Assembly: GCA_003230835.1 (NCBI GenBank)
Contig: QIGT01000494.1
Coordinates: 1-43,535 of the forward strand
Reading direction: 5' to 3'
Length of the DNA stretch: 43,535 nt
Origin: Gammaproteobacteria bacterium
GTDB lineage: Bacteria; Pseudomonadota; Gammaproteobacteria; Pseudomonadales; Azotimanducaceae
Shown here: in pieces, positions 29,956 through 39,578 of the stretch
How positions within the stretch are numbered: the stretch's first letter is position 1
Layout of the letters: each line of letters begins with the position of its first letter
The notes under the pieces: model-generated
Database searches by the model: none
Seen by the model: the letters and a program-made list of their open reading frames with translations, nothing else
What the model was told of the DNA's origin: nothing
Position numbers and translations under genes: made by a program

Positions 29956-32085
29956 TCAATGCACTTGTTCGTCTTGCTTGGCAAGTTCGGTATTCGGGCG
30001 CTTCGATGAAAGTCCGATGGCAAATAAGGACCGCCCAGCTGCCATCATCAGTTGCTGCTCACCGTCGACCAAATAGGTTGTTGGCGACGAATTCACCTGG
30101 CCACCAACTTCTAATTCCCAGAGTACCTGACCATTCAGGTCGTCTAATACAAAAAGTCGCCTGTAGTCTCCGCCGAACACAATTCCTCCCGCTGTTGAAA
30201 GTACACCACCGGTCTTCCACCACCGCGTTCTCGGAGGGTTCTTCATTTCCCATATTAACTCCCCGGTTAAGGGATTTAGTGCTCGCACCGCTGAATAGAG
30301 TGTTTGATCGGTACTTACGAATTGTTGGCCACTGCCATAAAATTGTTTTCCCTTCTCATATTCAACAACGTCTTCTTGCTTGAACATTAAACTACCGAAC
30401 TCAACAACTGGTAGATATAAATACCCGGTGCTAGCACTCAAACTCGGGGACTGCCAGTTCATAGCGCCAGTTGAGCTGGGCCAGGTAATCACCCCTTCCA
30501 CGCTCACGCGGGTATCAGGTTCAAGAATTGGACGACCTTCCGGTGTTATTCCTTTGGCCCAGTTTTGTTTGGCAAAAGGAGTTGCGAGTAAGAACTCTCC
30601 AGTCTCGCGATCCAGAACATAATAGAATGCATTCCGGTTTGGCCATAGAATCAGTGATCGTTGTTGCCCTTTCCAATCGGCATCCATCAGTACCGGTATT
30701 TGATTTGAATCCCAGTCGCGTTCATCATTTGGGGTAAATTGAAAGTGCCAGGCAAGCTCTCCTGTCGCGACATCCAAAGCGATGACACTACAGGAATATA
30801 GATTGTCGCCCTCTCGAGCGTGCGATTGATACAAAGGACCAGGATTACCGACGCCCCAATACAGCAATTTCAATTCAGGGTCATATGAACCCGTAAGCCA
30901 GGTTGGAGCTCCACCCGTTTTCCACGACTCTCCTGCCCAGCTGTCATGTCCTGGCTCACCCGGACCTGGTACCGTATAGAAGCGCCACAGCCTTTCACCG
31001 GTCAGCGGGTCATAGGCGTCAAGATAGCCGCGGATACCGAATTCACCACCACCCACACCTATGATCAATTTATTGTCAGCAATTAGTGGTGCCGCCGTGA
31101 TAGATATTCCTTTCTTGTAATCGTCTACCTTGGTCTGCCATACCAACTTACCCGTTTTCGCATCCAGAGCAATCAGTTTTGCATCTACCGTACCCATAAA
31201 TACCAAATCGCCAATAACCGCGACCCCACGATTTACTTTACCGCAACAAACGATGACGTCATTTGGTAACTTGTGGCGATAAACCCAAATTGTACGTCCG
31301 GTTTCAGGGTCCAGGGCATGTACATTGTTTGGCGGCTCCGTGACGTACATGAGCCCGTCATTAACTATTGGTGTGGTTTCGACTATCAGCTCATCGCCTT
31401 CGAACTGACGAATCCACTTTATCCCCAAATCTTGTGCATTATCCCGGTTGATTTGCTCAAGAGGACTATGACGCGTTCCATCGTAGTGACCAGAATAATG
31501 CAGCCAGTTACCTGGTTCTTGCCTGGAGTTCAGCAATCGATCTGCTGTCACTGAAGAGTATTCGACTTCAGGCTGGGCCACATTGACTGCGTCGCTGTTA
31601 CTTAAATCGCGTATGTAGGCCACTGTCTGCCAGATTTCAATTTCGTTAAGTGCCGCTGGCGGCATATTGGTGCCTGCGATGCCGTTTCTGATATTTTGAT
31701 GCAGTGCCCAATCGCTTTGGCCATGTTTGAAATCGGCATCGAAGAGTGCCGGGCCTGAATTACCTTTGCCATCGACACCATGGCACGTCACACAATTAGA
31801 TCTGAAAATCTCGGTACCGGAGTCAATGTCTTCAGTGCTGTTACGAGGATTAAGCACCACACTATAAATATTTTTCGTTTCACCAAGAGGCTCCAGAAAG
31901 ACTTCACTACCCGGTTTCAACATGGAAATCAGCTGGGACCAGCTAACACCGTCGATATCGCCCATAGCCATATCGGCAACAACTTTCACGCGCCAGCGGG
32001 CCTCTGGAACCTGAGAAACTACAATACCCACAAGTACTATTCCCGCAAGGCTGAGCAGCAGAAATATTAACAACAATCTTTTCAT
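29956..32085 (-). CDS. PQQ-dependent dehydrogenase with N-terminal cytochrome c domain
   Basis: CVTCHGVDGKGNSGPALFD...NMPPAALNEIEIWQTVAYIRDL (c-type haem), then PQQ propeller LDPETGRTIWVYRHKLPNDVIVCCGKVNRGVAVIGDLVFMGTVDAKLIALDAKTGKLVWQ. Confidence 0.93.
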   Translation of the reverse strand: MKRLLLIFLLLSLAGIVLVGIVVSQVPEARWRVKVVADMAMGDIDGVSWSQLISMLKPGSEVFLEPLGETKNIYSVVLNPRNSTEDIDSGTEIFRSNCVTCHGVDGKGNSGPALFDADFKHGQSDWALHQNIRNGIAGTNMPPAALNEIEIWQTVAYIRDLSNSDAVNVAQPEVEYSSVTADRLLNSRQEPGNWLHYSGHYDGTRHSPLEQINRDNAQDLGIKWIRQFEGDELIVETTPIVNDGLMYVTEPPNNVHALDPETGRTIWVYRHKLPNDVIVCCGKVNRGVAVIGDLVFMGTVDAKLIALDAKTGKLVWQTKVDDYKKGISITAAPLIADNKLIIGVGGGEFGIRGYLDAYDPLTGERLWRFYTVPGPGEPGHDSWAGESWKTGGAPTWLTGSYDPELKLLYWGVGNPGPLYQSHAREGDNLYSCSVIALDVATGELAWHFQFTPNDERDWDSNQIPVLMDADWKGQQRSLILWPNRNAFYYVLDRETGEFLLATPFAKQNWAKGITPEGRPILEPDTRVSVEGVITWPSSTGAMNWQSPSLSASTGYLYLPVVEFGSLMFKQEDVVEYEKGKQFYGSGQQFVSTDQTLYSAVRALNPLTGELIWEMKNPPRTRWWKTGGVLSTAGGIVFGGDYRRLFVLDDLNGQVLWELEVGGQVNSSPTTYLVDGEQQLMMAAGRSLFAIGLSSKRPNTELAKQDEQVH

Positions 32086-32326
32086 CCGCTGAACCTCATA
32101 CGCCAATTTGTCTATTTTTCTAGCATAGCCTATTCTCTGCAGGAGCGAAATAGGCTACCAGAAGGCTGGGATTCGATCATACAAAGCTAAAATATACGTA
32201 ATAAAAGGCAATCAACGGGCTTATAATCCCGGTGTTCGCGTAAAATGTGACAATGACTGTATTTGTGCTGTGCTAAATGTAATATAAATAGAAAAATGCA
32301 ACCCCATAAAACGGAAACCAACCTCA

Positions 32327-33343
32327 GTGAGCCATCAAAAGAACGACCCAAAACCCTCATCATCTCAAACAGATCTGAATACCGAACCTCGTAACCGTAA
32401 ACCACTGGTTTATGCGTTGGCGTTGGTAGTTGTTGCTTTGATGGCCTATGGCTACAAACTCGTCAATCACGGAATTTTTGCCTGTTCAGCTAACGGCTAT
32501 CAGGACGGATGGTACTTTGCCTACTGTAATTCAACTGCCTACGGCGACTACGATCACGGTGCTCTGTGGTATCCGCTGGAACCAGAAACCGTAAGTTTTG
32601 CCAGCGACGCAGAAGTGCTAATGGTCGGTAGCAGTCGCATGCAGTACGGCTTTTCCACAGACACTGTAGACCAATGGTTCAGTCAACGTGGAATTTCTCA
32701 TTACCTTCTAGGATTCAGCCACACTGAAACAGTTAAGTTCATGCAGCCTCTGTTAGAAAAAGTCAATCCACAAGCAAAAGTCATAGTGATAAACCTGGAC
32801 GGTTTTTTCGAGAATCGCGTTACAGAACCCGTCGCCAAACTCTTCGCAGGCGGAGACAGTCGCAGTCGTTATGAAGCTAAACGGCGCTGGCAAAAACCTC
32901 ACCGCGTACTCTGCGGTGCGATTCCTGGTCTTTGCAAAAACTCTCCGGCTGTCTACCGTAATATTGAGACCGGCCGATGGATTCAATATGGTAAAAACCC
33001 GAACTGGCTCAAGGCACCAACTGCTCTTAAAAGCGAAGAGCAACAAATGGAATTTGATAAGGGCCTAATTCTCGCGCAGGATTTTATACGCTCAATCGAT
33101 CAAGACGGTCGCTGTATTTTTCTGACTATCGTGCCATCGCCATTTACACCAATGAAAGAGGTCGAATACCTGGCCAAAAAATTAGGTATACCGCTGCATG
33201 TTCCAACACCGCAGGGTTATCTTACACGCGACAATTCGCACTTGGATATCCCAAGTGCAGAGCGTTGGAGTCAAGCCTATTTACAACTTTCTGGTGATGA
33301 AATCGAACGATGTTTAACCCAGCCCACAGCTTCTACCCGATAG
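32327..33343 (+). CDS. Membrane-anchored SGNH-hydrolase-like protein (DltD/AlgJ-like role inferred)
   Basis: N-terminal TM PLVYALALVVVALMAYGYKL; block I-like VLMVGSSRMQYGFS; block V-like DNSHLDIPSAERW; GTG start. Confidence 0.68.
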   Translation: MSHQKNDPKPSSSQTDLNTEPRNRKPLVYALALVVVALMAYGYKLVNHGIFACSANGYQDGWYFAYCNSTAYGDYDHGALWYPLEPETVSFASDAEVLMVGSSRMQYGFSTDTVDQWFSQRGISHYLLGFSHTETVKFMQPLLEKVNPQAKVIVINLDGFFENRVTEPVAKLFAGGDSRSRYEAKRRWQKPHRVLCGAIPGLCKNSPAVYRNIETGRWIQYGKNPNWLKAPTALKSEEQQMEFDKGLILAQDFIRSIDQDGRCIFLTIVPSPFTPMKEVEYLAKKLGIPLHVPTPQGYLTRDNSHLDIPSAERWSQAYLQLSGDEIERCLTQPTASTR

Positions 33344-33355
33344 AGGGCAATAATA

Positions 33356-35212
33356 GTGAGCCTAAATACGTTAAGTCAGCAGCTGAACTCGTTAGATGTT
33401 GAATCTGATGACGCCTTCAGTAAATTGGCTAATTTGGCCAATCAAGCTGTCGATTACCTGGGCGCTATCCAGATTAATCGCACGATTGATCGTCTCGTAA
33501 ATAAGCCGAATGCGGTCAAGCTGGCCGTACTGTCGTCGGCCACCTGTGATCACCTTGTTCCCGGTATACGATTAGCCGCACTTCGAAGAGGCTTATTGAT
33601 TGAGATCTATTGCGGACAATATGGTCAGTATCGACACGAGATCATGCAACCACCCAGTTCCCTGCGAGCCTTTGCACCCGAGTATATTCTGTTGTCGCTA
33701 CATGCAGACTCATTGCTCGGCCAGATAAGCCCTGCTAGTAGCCCAGATGAGGTTGATGCAATCCTCAACCTGCAAGTCGAATCCTTGATCCAACTGTGGT
33801 CGCAAGCAAAGGCAAACTTTGGAGTAAGCGTAGTACAGCAGAGTTTTTTAGATACGGCGCCTCCGCTGTTTGGCAATCTCGATCGAATGCAATCGGCTAG
33901 TCCTTTTCAAAGGGTGCAAGTACTTAATCAGAAACTGGCAGAAGCTGCGCATCGTGAGCAAACAGGACTGTTGGACGTCTCCAAAGCATCCAGGCAAAAA
34001 GGGCTAACCCATTGGTTTGATCGTGCCCGTTGGCTGCAAGCGAAAATGGAAATTGCCCCTGCCGCAGCCCTGGATTTTGGCGAGCTAATGGCACAATATC
34101 TGAACGCCCAACTAGGCAAAGCACGAAAATGTCTGGTGTTGGATTTGGACAATACTCTATGGGGTGGCGTGATTGGCGACGATGGGCTCGATGGAATTAT
34201 ACTCGGGCAGGGAACGGCTGTAGGCGAAGCGCATTTGTTCATTCAAAGTTACGCTAAATCTTTGAAAGAGCGCGGCATCGTATTGGCGGTTTGTTCGAAA
34301 AATGAAGAGAAAATTGCCCGTGCGGCTTTCACCGATCACCCGGACATGGTGCTGTCTCTGGATGATATAGCTGTTTTTATTGCAAACTGGCAGGACAAAG
34401 CTGTCAATCTACAGACTATCGCAACCACACTTAATATTGGTTTGGCCAGTTTGGTGTTTCTGGATGACAATCCCGCCGAGCGAGAGCGCATTCGAACAGC
34501 ACTGCCAATGGTGGCTGTTCCTGAAGTTGGTGACGATCCGACCTATTTCGTAGACGTTCTTGCTGGCCAGGGGTATTTTGAAGCGGCAACTTTCACTCAG
34601 GAAGACATGCAGCGCGCAGCGCATTATTCGGCGAACTCCAAACGCCAGATGAGCATGGAAACAGCAGTGACAATTGATGACTACCTTGCCGACTTGAGCA
34701 TGCAAATGATGCATGGACCTGTTAGTCAGCTTGAATTGCCACGCGCAACACAATTAATGGCGAAAACCAACCAATTTAATACCACCACGCGACGCTACTC
34801 ACAGGAAGAAATTGCCGCATTTGCGGACGACCTTTCTTGCATCAGTTTTCAAGCGCGCCTGCAAGACAAGTTCGGTGACAACGGCCTGGTTAGCGTAGCA
34901 TTGCTAGCCTCGTCTTCGGCGGACTCCAAGACTCTTGTAATTGAGAATTGGATAATGAGCTGTCGTGTATTTGGCCGAAATCTGGAAGGGGCAATTATGA
35001 ACTTGCTTGTTGCTCAGTCGCTCGAACTGGGTGCGGAACATCTGCGAGCGGAATTTATTCCAACAGCAAAAAATGGTGTGATAGAGAATCTCTTTGCTAC
35101 GCTTGGGTTTCATTTACAATCCACGTCGACTACTGAGACCCAAATTTGGGAAATTAGTTTGGCGGACTACCAATTAATTCCGACCTATATTTCAGTTAAG
35201 GAAAATACATGA
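33356..35212 (+). CDS. HAD-IIIC family phosphatase / FkbH-like protein
   Basis: KCLVLDLDNTLWGGVIGDDGLDGIILG...LAVCSKNEE...LVFLDDNPAERERIR; C-terminal GNAT-like region; 618 aa; GTG start. Confidence 0.95.
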   Translation: MSLNTLSQQLNSLDVESDDAFSKLANLANQAVDYLGAIQINRTIDRLVNKPNAVKLAVLSSATCDHLVPGIRLAALRRGLLIEIYCGQYGQYRHEIMQPPSSLRAFAPEYILLSLHADSLLGQISPASSPDEVDAILNLQVESLIQLWSQAKANFGVSVVQQSFLDTAPPLFGNLDRMQSASPFQRVQVLNQKLAEAAHREQTGLLDVSKASRQKGLTHWFDRARWLQAKMEIAPAAALDFGELMAQYLNAQLGKARKCLVLDLDNTLWGGVIGDDGLDGIILGQGTAVGEAHLFIQSYAKSLKERGIVLAVCSKNEEKIARAAFTDHPDMVLSLDDIAVFIANWQDKAVNLQTIATTLNIGLASLVFLDDNPAERERIRTALPMVAVPEVGDDPTYFVDVLAGQGYFEAATFTQEDMQRAAHYSANSKRQMSMETAVTIDDYLADLSMQMMHGPVSQLELPRATQLMAKTNQFNTTTRRYSQEEIAAFADDLSCISFQARLQDKFGDNGLVSVALLASSSADSKTLVIENWIMSCRVFGRNLEGAIMNLLVAQSLELGAEHLRAEFIPTAKNGVIENLFATLGFHLQSTSTTETQIWEISLADYQLIPTYISVKENT

Positions 35213-35451
35213 CCGATGAAGAGCTGCTGCGATCTTTTTCACAGACACTAGGTGACTTGTTAGGTACGACCGACCTTGAACTGACGCTGGAAACGCTGCG
35301 TAGCGAAGTTCCCGGTTGGGATTCGTTTAATTATATAAATTTTATTGTCGCAATCGAGATCGGCCATAACGTCAAGTTCAAAGTCGCTGACGTCGAGTCA
35401 TTTAGAAATGTCGGTCAAATTGTGTCCGAATTACAAGCCATGTTAGCTTGA
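35209..35451 (+). CDS. Acyl carrier protein
   Basis: 80 aa; VPGWDSFNYINFIVAIE with phosphopantetheine Ser codon 35323-35325; ATGA overlap with FkbH gene. Confidence 0.92.
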   Translation: MTDEELLRSFSQTLGDLLGTTDLELTLETLRSEVPGWDSFNYINFIVAIEIGHNVKFKVADVESFRNVGQIVSELQAMLA

Positions 35452-35461
35452 GACCCGGCCA

Positions 35462-37081
35462 ATGCTATTTAACTCATACGAATTCATTTTTATATTCCTG
35501 CCGTTGGTTTTGTTTGGCTTCCAGCTCGCCCGACGATTGGGTTACAACGCCGCCATAGTTTTTCTAATTTTCGTTTCGTTGATATTTTACGCCTGGTGGC
35601 GTCCAATCAATTTACTCATCATTGTGCCTTCGATTTTTGTCAATTATATATTGGCAAAAACCCTGCTGCGATACGCAGAGTACGAGGGAAAGGCCCGGGT
35701 GCGAAATTTCCTGTTAACCATTGGCATCATCAGCAACCTGCTATTCCTTGGGTACTTCAAGTATCTGACTTTTTTCCAGGGCACCAGTAACGATTTATTC
35801 GGCACTGATTTTGTGCTGACATACATCATTTTACCGCTGGGTATTTCGTTTATTACTTTCCAAAAGATTGCGTTTCTGGTTGATGTGCATGGTGGTGGAA
35901 TAAAAGCGTTCAAATTTCGTGAGTTCGCCCTGTTCGTTTTGTTTTTCCCACAGTTGATTGCCGGGCCTATCGTACATTTTAGGGAAATGGTGCCGCAGTA
36001 TCGTCAACTAGGTATACGCATAGATCGAAATATGCTGGCCCTTGGCATTAGCTTGTTCTGCATCGGTTTGTTCAAAAAGGCTGTGTTGGCCGACGGAATC
36101 GCCATCCACGTCACACCTGTTTTCGATGCCGCGGCGGCCGGTCAAGTTATTACTTTGACGTACGCCTGGATCGCAGCGATAGGTTTCACCTTACAAATCT
36201 ATTTTGATTTTGCAGGATACTCCGATATGGCTGCTGGCCTGGCGCTCGCAATAGGCTTACGTTTACCAGTTAATTTTGACAGTCCGCTTAAGTCTTGCAA
36301 TATCATCGATTTTTGGGCGCGTTGGCATATCACGTTGACGCGTTTTCTAACTGCCTATGTCTATAACCCAATTGCATTGTATGGGACTCGACGACGACTG
36401 GGAAAGGGGCTCGGCGGGTTCAACCCGAACAACCCCAAATTCACGGCATTCCTGACACTTTTGGCCGCCCCTACATTTCTCACCATGCTGTTGTCTGGAC
36501 TTTGGCATGGAGCAGGCTATACGTTTATCGTGTGGGGCGCTTTACATGGCGCATATTTATGTATTAATCACGGCTGGCGTCTGATTGCACCCAAGAGGTT
36601 TTCCAGTAGAGAAACGTACGAAAAATGGATGAGACCGGTCGGTTTTGTAATTACTTTTCTGTCAGTAACTTTCGCCATGGTTTGGTTTCGCGCTGAAAGC
36701 GTAGGTTCCGCCCTGGAATTGTCAAAGGCTATGGCAGGCACTAATGGTATTGGCATACCGGAAAAAATTGTCGGCATGATTGGGCTTGAAAACATGTCAT
36801 TTATTATTCCAGAAGCTGTTAGCTTGCTTGAGTTCTTCACCACTGTAGCATGGGTTATTGCGCTTCTGGTAGTAGCACTACTGCTTCCCAATGGGTTTCA
36901 ATTTCTAGCTGCCTATGAGCCTGTACTGGGCTATAAGTTAAAAGATAACCCCAGTTCACGGGTCGCTGCCAAACTTTCGTGGCAACCGTCGTTACCATGG
37001 TTTTTGATTATTTCAGTGCTGCTGATATCAGCTGTTTTACGAGTCGGTGGTCAAAGTGAATTTTTATACTGGCAATTCTAA
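35462..37081 (+). CDS. MBOAT family O-acyltransferase
   Basis: MLFNSYEFIFIFLPLVLFGF...FPQLIAGPIVHFREMVPQ...DFWARWHITLTRFLTAYVYNPI...LLSGLWHGAGYTFIVWGALHGAYL. Confidence 0.96.
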   Translation: MLFNSYEFIFIFLPLVLFGFQLARRLGYNAAIVFLIFVSLIFYAWWRPINLLIIVPSIFVNYILAKTLLRYAEYEGKARVRNFLLTIGIISNLLFLGYFKYLTFFQGTSNDLFGTDFVLTYIILPLGISFITFQKIAFLVDVHGGGIKAFKFREFALFVLFFPQLIAGPIVHFREMVPQYRQLGIRIDRNMLALGISLFCIGLFKKAVLADGIAIHVTPVFDAAAAGQVITLTYAWIAAIGFTLQIYFDFAGYSDMAAGLALAIGLRLPVNFDSPLKSCNIIDFWARWHITLTRFLTAYVYNPIALYGTRRRLGKGLGGFNPNNPKFTAFLTLLAAPTFLTMLLSGLWHGAGYTFIVWGALHGAYLCINHGWRLIAPKRFSSRETYEKWMRPVGFVITFLSVTFAMVWFRAESVGSALELSKAMAGTNGIGIPEKIVGMIGLENMSFIIPEAVSLLEFFTTVAWVIALLVVALLLPNGFQFLAAYEPVLGYKLKDNPSSRVAAKLSWQPSLPWFLIISVLLISAVLRVGGQSEFLYWQF

Positions 37082-37372
37082 ATATTGATTTCGATCTATA
37101 GGTGTCGACACCCATGTTTTCGCTAATATTCTTTGTAATAGCGTGGCAAGGTCTCCAGGCGTTTAAAGGACGAATAGCCAGTCCCCGGATGTGGAGGCGC
37201 TGTTGCCGTCCAGGCTAAAACCGGCGTATGATGAAGTTATTTGAAAGTAGATTGACTGCCGCTCAAATACGTAAATGCTATTTGATGACGCGTAAAAACA
37301 CGACAGGTTCGATCACTGCAAGCCAATTGCGCTTACGTTACTCAAGTTCGCTAAGAAATCAGGAAAAAAGCA

Positions 37373-38065
37373 ATGCATAAACATATCTCCACGTTTGAAC
37401 CAGAGCTGGTTTTGAAGGTTCTACTTTTATGTATCTTTGGCCTGCTAGGACTGCAACTGATTGGCATGGTGCTGTGGCACGGTCTTGGTTACGACTTTGC
37501 GCTGGGATATATTCCAATGACTCGAATGGATGGTGAACGGAATTTCCCGACGCTATTCTCAACTCTTCAGCTTGCGGTGTGCGCTGGATTAATATTTGTA
37601 GTTGCTCAATCTCGAGAAACTAAACGATTCCACTGGTATCTGTTGGGTTTTACGTTTTTATTCTTGACAGCCGATGAATATATTGGCTTTCACGAGATGG
37701 TTGCAGTTTCACGGGCTGCTTCAAACCCTGGACTAACTGCCCAGTTTGCGTGGTTAATACCCTACTTGTTGGGCGTGACGGTTTTCTTGATAATTTTCGT
37801 TCCATTCCTGATTAGCTTGCCTCGTCGTACGGCATTTTTGTTTTGTCTGGCAGGTGGCCTGTTTGTTGGAGCCGCAGTCGGTCTTGAGGCGGTAACCGGT
37901 GTTATGGAGGAATTGGGATATTCGGTTAACGATATCCGCCAGAGACTTGTTGCGACTTTGGAAGAGCTAATCGAAATGATTTCCATAGCGCTATTTATTT
38001 ATAGTTTGCTAGATATGCTAAGAGCGCAGAATCTGAGAATTAAGCTATTAACAACAAGCGACTAG
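37373..38065 (+). CDS. Uncharacterised multi-pass membrane protein
   Basis: 230 aa with several hydrophobic segments and charged motifs ADEYIGFHEM and EELIEMISIALFIYSLL. Confidence 0.7.
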   Translation: MHKHISTFEPELVLKVLLLCIFGLLGLQLIGMVLWHGLGYDFALGYIPMTRMDGERNFPTLFSTLQLAVCAGLIFVVAQSRETKRFHWYLLGFTFLFLTADEYIGFHEMVAVSRAASNPGLTAQFAWLIPYLLGVTVFLIIFVPFLISLPRRTAFLFCLAGGLFVGAAVGLEAVTGVMEELGYSVNDIRQRLVATLEELIEMISIALFIYSLLDMLRAQNLRIKLLTTSD

Positions 38066-38068
38066 CAT

Positions 38069-38215
38069 AGCCGCGATTGAATGCCAATGCGAGCTTCAAT
38101 ATTAACTGTGGGAGCGGCTTCAGCCGCGATTGTACCTTGCAATGGCATTCAATCGCCGCTAAAGCCGCTCCTTCAGTATCAATTTGACGTCCGAACTGAC
38201 GTTGAGCTCCCACAG
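38069..38215. repeat. REPIN-like element (GTGGGAGCGGCTTCAGCCGCGATTG and inverted partner)
   Basis: CTGTGGGAGCGGCTTCAGCCGCGATTG (38106-38132), inverted CAATCGCCGCTAAAGCCGCTCC (38150-38171) and GAGCTCCCACAG; outer AGCCGCGATTGAATGCCA / TGGCATTCAATCGCCGCT. Confidence 0.85.
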
Positions 38216-38423
38216 TTACGCTCTAGATCGTACAAATTTCATAGTTTGAGACCCAGGTCGCAGGCGCAAATGACAGAAAAAGCCAAAGTACGCAACTGTT
38301 TCAGAACAATCCGCATAGGTTAGTTATCAACGACAATACGTCTACCGACCGCACGGGCAAATTTGCCAGGATTATGCGATTCAAGATCCATACGACATTT
38401 AAGAAGCTCATAAGGGAATACAC

Positions 38424-39452
38424 ATGAAAGTTTTGGTTACCGGACATTGCGGATTTATAGGCACGAACCTAGTACCCATTCTTACGAAGGCAGGCTACGA
38501 CGTCGTTGGTCTTGATACAGACCTGTACAGATACTGCACCTATGGTGATACGCCTGAGTCAGTACCCACCATTAACAAAGACGTGCGCGACGTAGAGCCT
38601 GAAGACCTTAAAGGCTTCGAGGCGGTCGTTCACCTTGCAGCACTGTCGAACGATCCACTGGGTAACATTAACCCCGACCTTACGTACGACATTAATCACA
38701 GAGCGTCCGTACGCATTGCACAGATCGCCCGTGACGTTGGCGTTAAGCGTTTTCTGTTTGCGTCGAGCTGCAGCATGTACGGTAAAGCGGGTGATGAAGA
38801 TGTGCTTGATGAAACGGCCAACTTTAATCCTGTAACGGCTTACGCCAAATCGAAAGTCTACACAGAGCGAGATGTTGCGCCTATGGCGACAGACAGCTTT
38901 AGCCCTGTGTTTTTGCGTAACGCTACGGCGTACGGCGTGTCTCCCCGCATTCGTTTCGACCTTGTCGTTAACAATCTGACAGCATGGGCCTATACAACAG
39001 GCAAAATTTATATGAAAAGCGACGGCACACCGTGGCGCCCTCTCGTTCACATTGACGACATATGTCAGGCAATTGTGTGTGCTCTTAAAGAGCCTCGCGA
39101 AGTGGTTCACGGACTTGCGGTTAACGTAGGTTCCGGTAACGAAAACTATCAAATGCGTGACCTCGCTAATTACGTAAAAGAAATTGTACCGAACTGCGAA
39201 ATTGAAATTGCCGACGGCGCAGGTCCTGACACACGTAGCTATCGCGTCAACTTTGATAAAATTGGCCAAGTGTTTCCAACGTTTAAAACAACGTGGACTG
39301 CACGTAAAGGCGTTCAACAGTGCTACGACAGTTACGTGAAACATGGCCTGAACAAAGACGACTATGAAGGCATTCGCTACAAGCGCATTGCTCACATCAT
39401 GAATTTGATTGAAGAGAAAAAACTCGACACTAACCTGCGGTGGCAGATTTAG
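38424..39452 (+). CDS. NAD-dependent epimerase/dehydratase (extended SDR)
   Basis: MKVLVTGHCGFIGTNLVPIL...HLAALSNDP...SSCSMYGKAG...YAKSK; 342 aa. Confidence 0.94.
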   Translation: MKVLVTGHCGFIGTNLVPILTKAGYDVVGLDTDLYRYCTYGDTPESVPTINKDVRDVEPEDLKGFEAVVHLAALSNDPLGNINPDLTYDINHRASVRIAQIARDVGVKRFLFASSCSMYGKAGDEDVLDETANFNPVTAYAKSKVYTERDVAPMATDSFSPVFLRNATAYGVSPRIRFDLVVNNLTAWAYTTGKIYMKSDGTPWRPLVHIDDICQAIVCALKEPREVVHGLAVNVGSGNENYQMRDLANYVKEIVPNCEIEIADGAGPDTRSYRVNFDKIGQVFPTFKTTWTARKGVQQCYDSYVKHGLNKDDYEGIRYKRIAHIMNLIEEKKLDTNLRWQI

Positions 39453-39578
39453 TCGCGGAACAATCAGAAACACGCATCACTGTGACAAAGAACAGTATCC
39501 TTACGACGTCTTGCATAAACCGGCCTCTGGTGATATGTCGGTGGTTAAAAACTAAATCGAATATGTGTAAACCATTGG

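Noticed and set aside
37101-37112. GGTGTCGACACC perfect 12-bp palindrome after the MBOAT gene
   Set aside because: Single short palindrome with no partner or positional context; probably chance.
38559-39473. 304-aa minus-strand ORF overlapping the epimerase gene
   Set aside because: Antisense shadow ORF: the plus-strand product is a clear extended SDR, and the antisense translation is Cys/His/Arg-rich without recognisable family features.
39453-39578. Coding-like stretch (CDKEQYPYDVLHKPASGDMSVVKN) after the epimerase
   Set aside because: Could be a gene remnant, but too short, with no start/RBS and no recognisable family; unsupported without a search.
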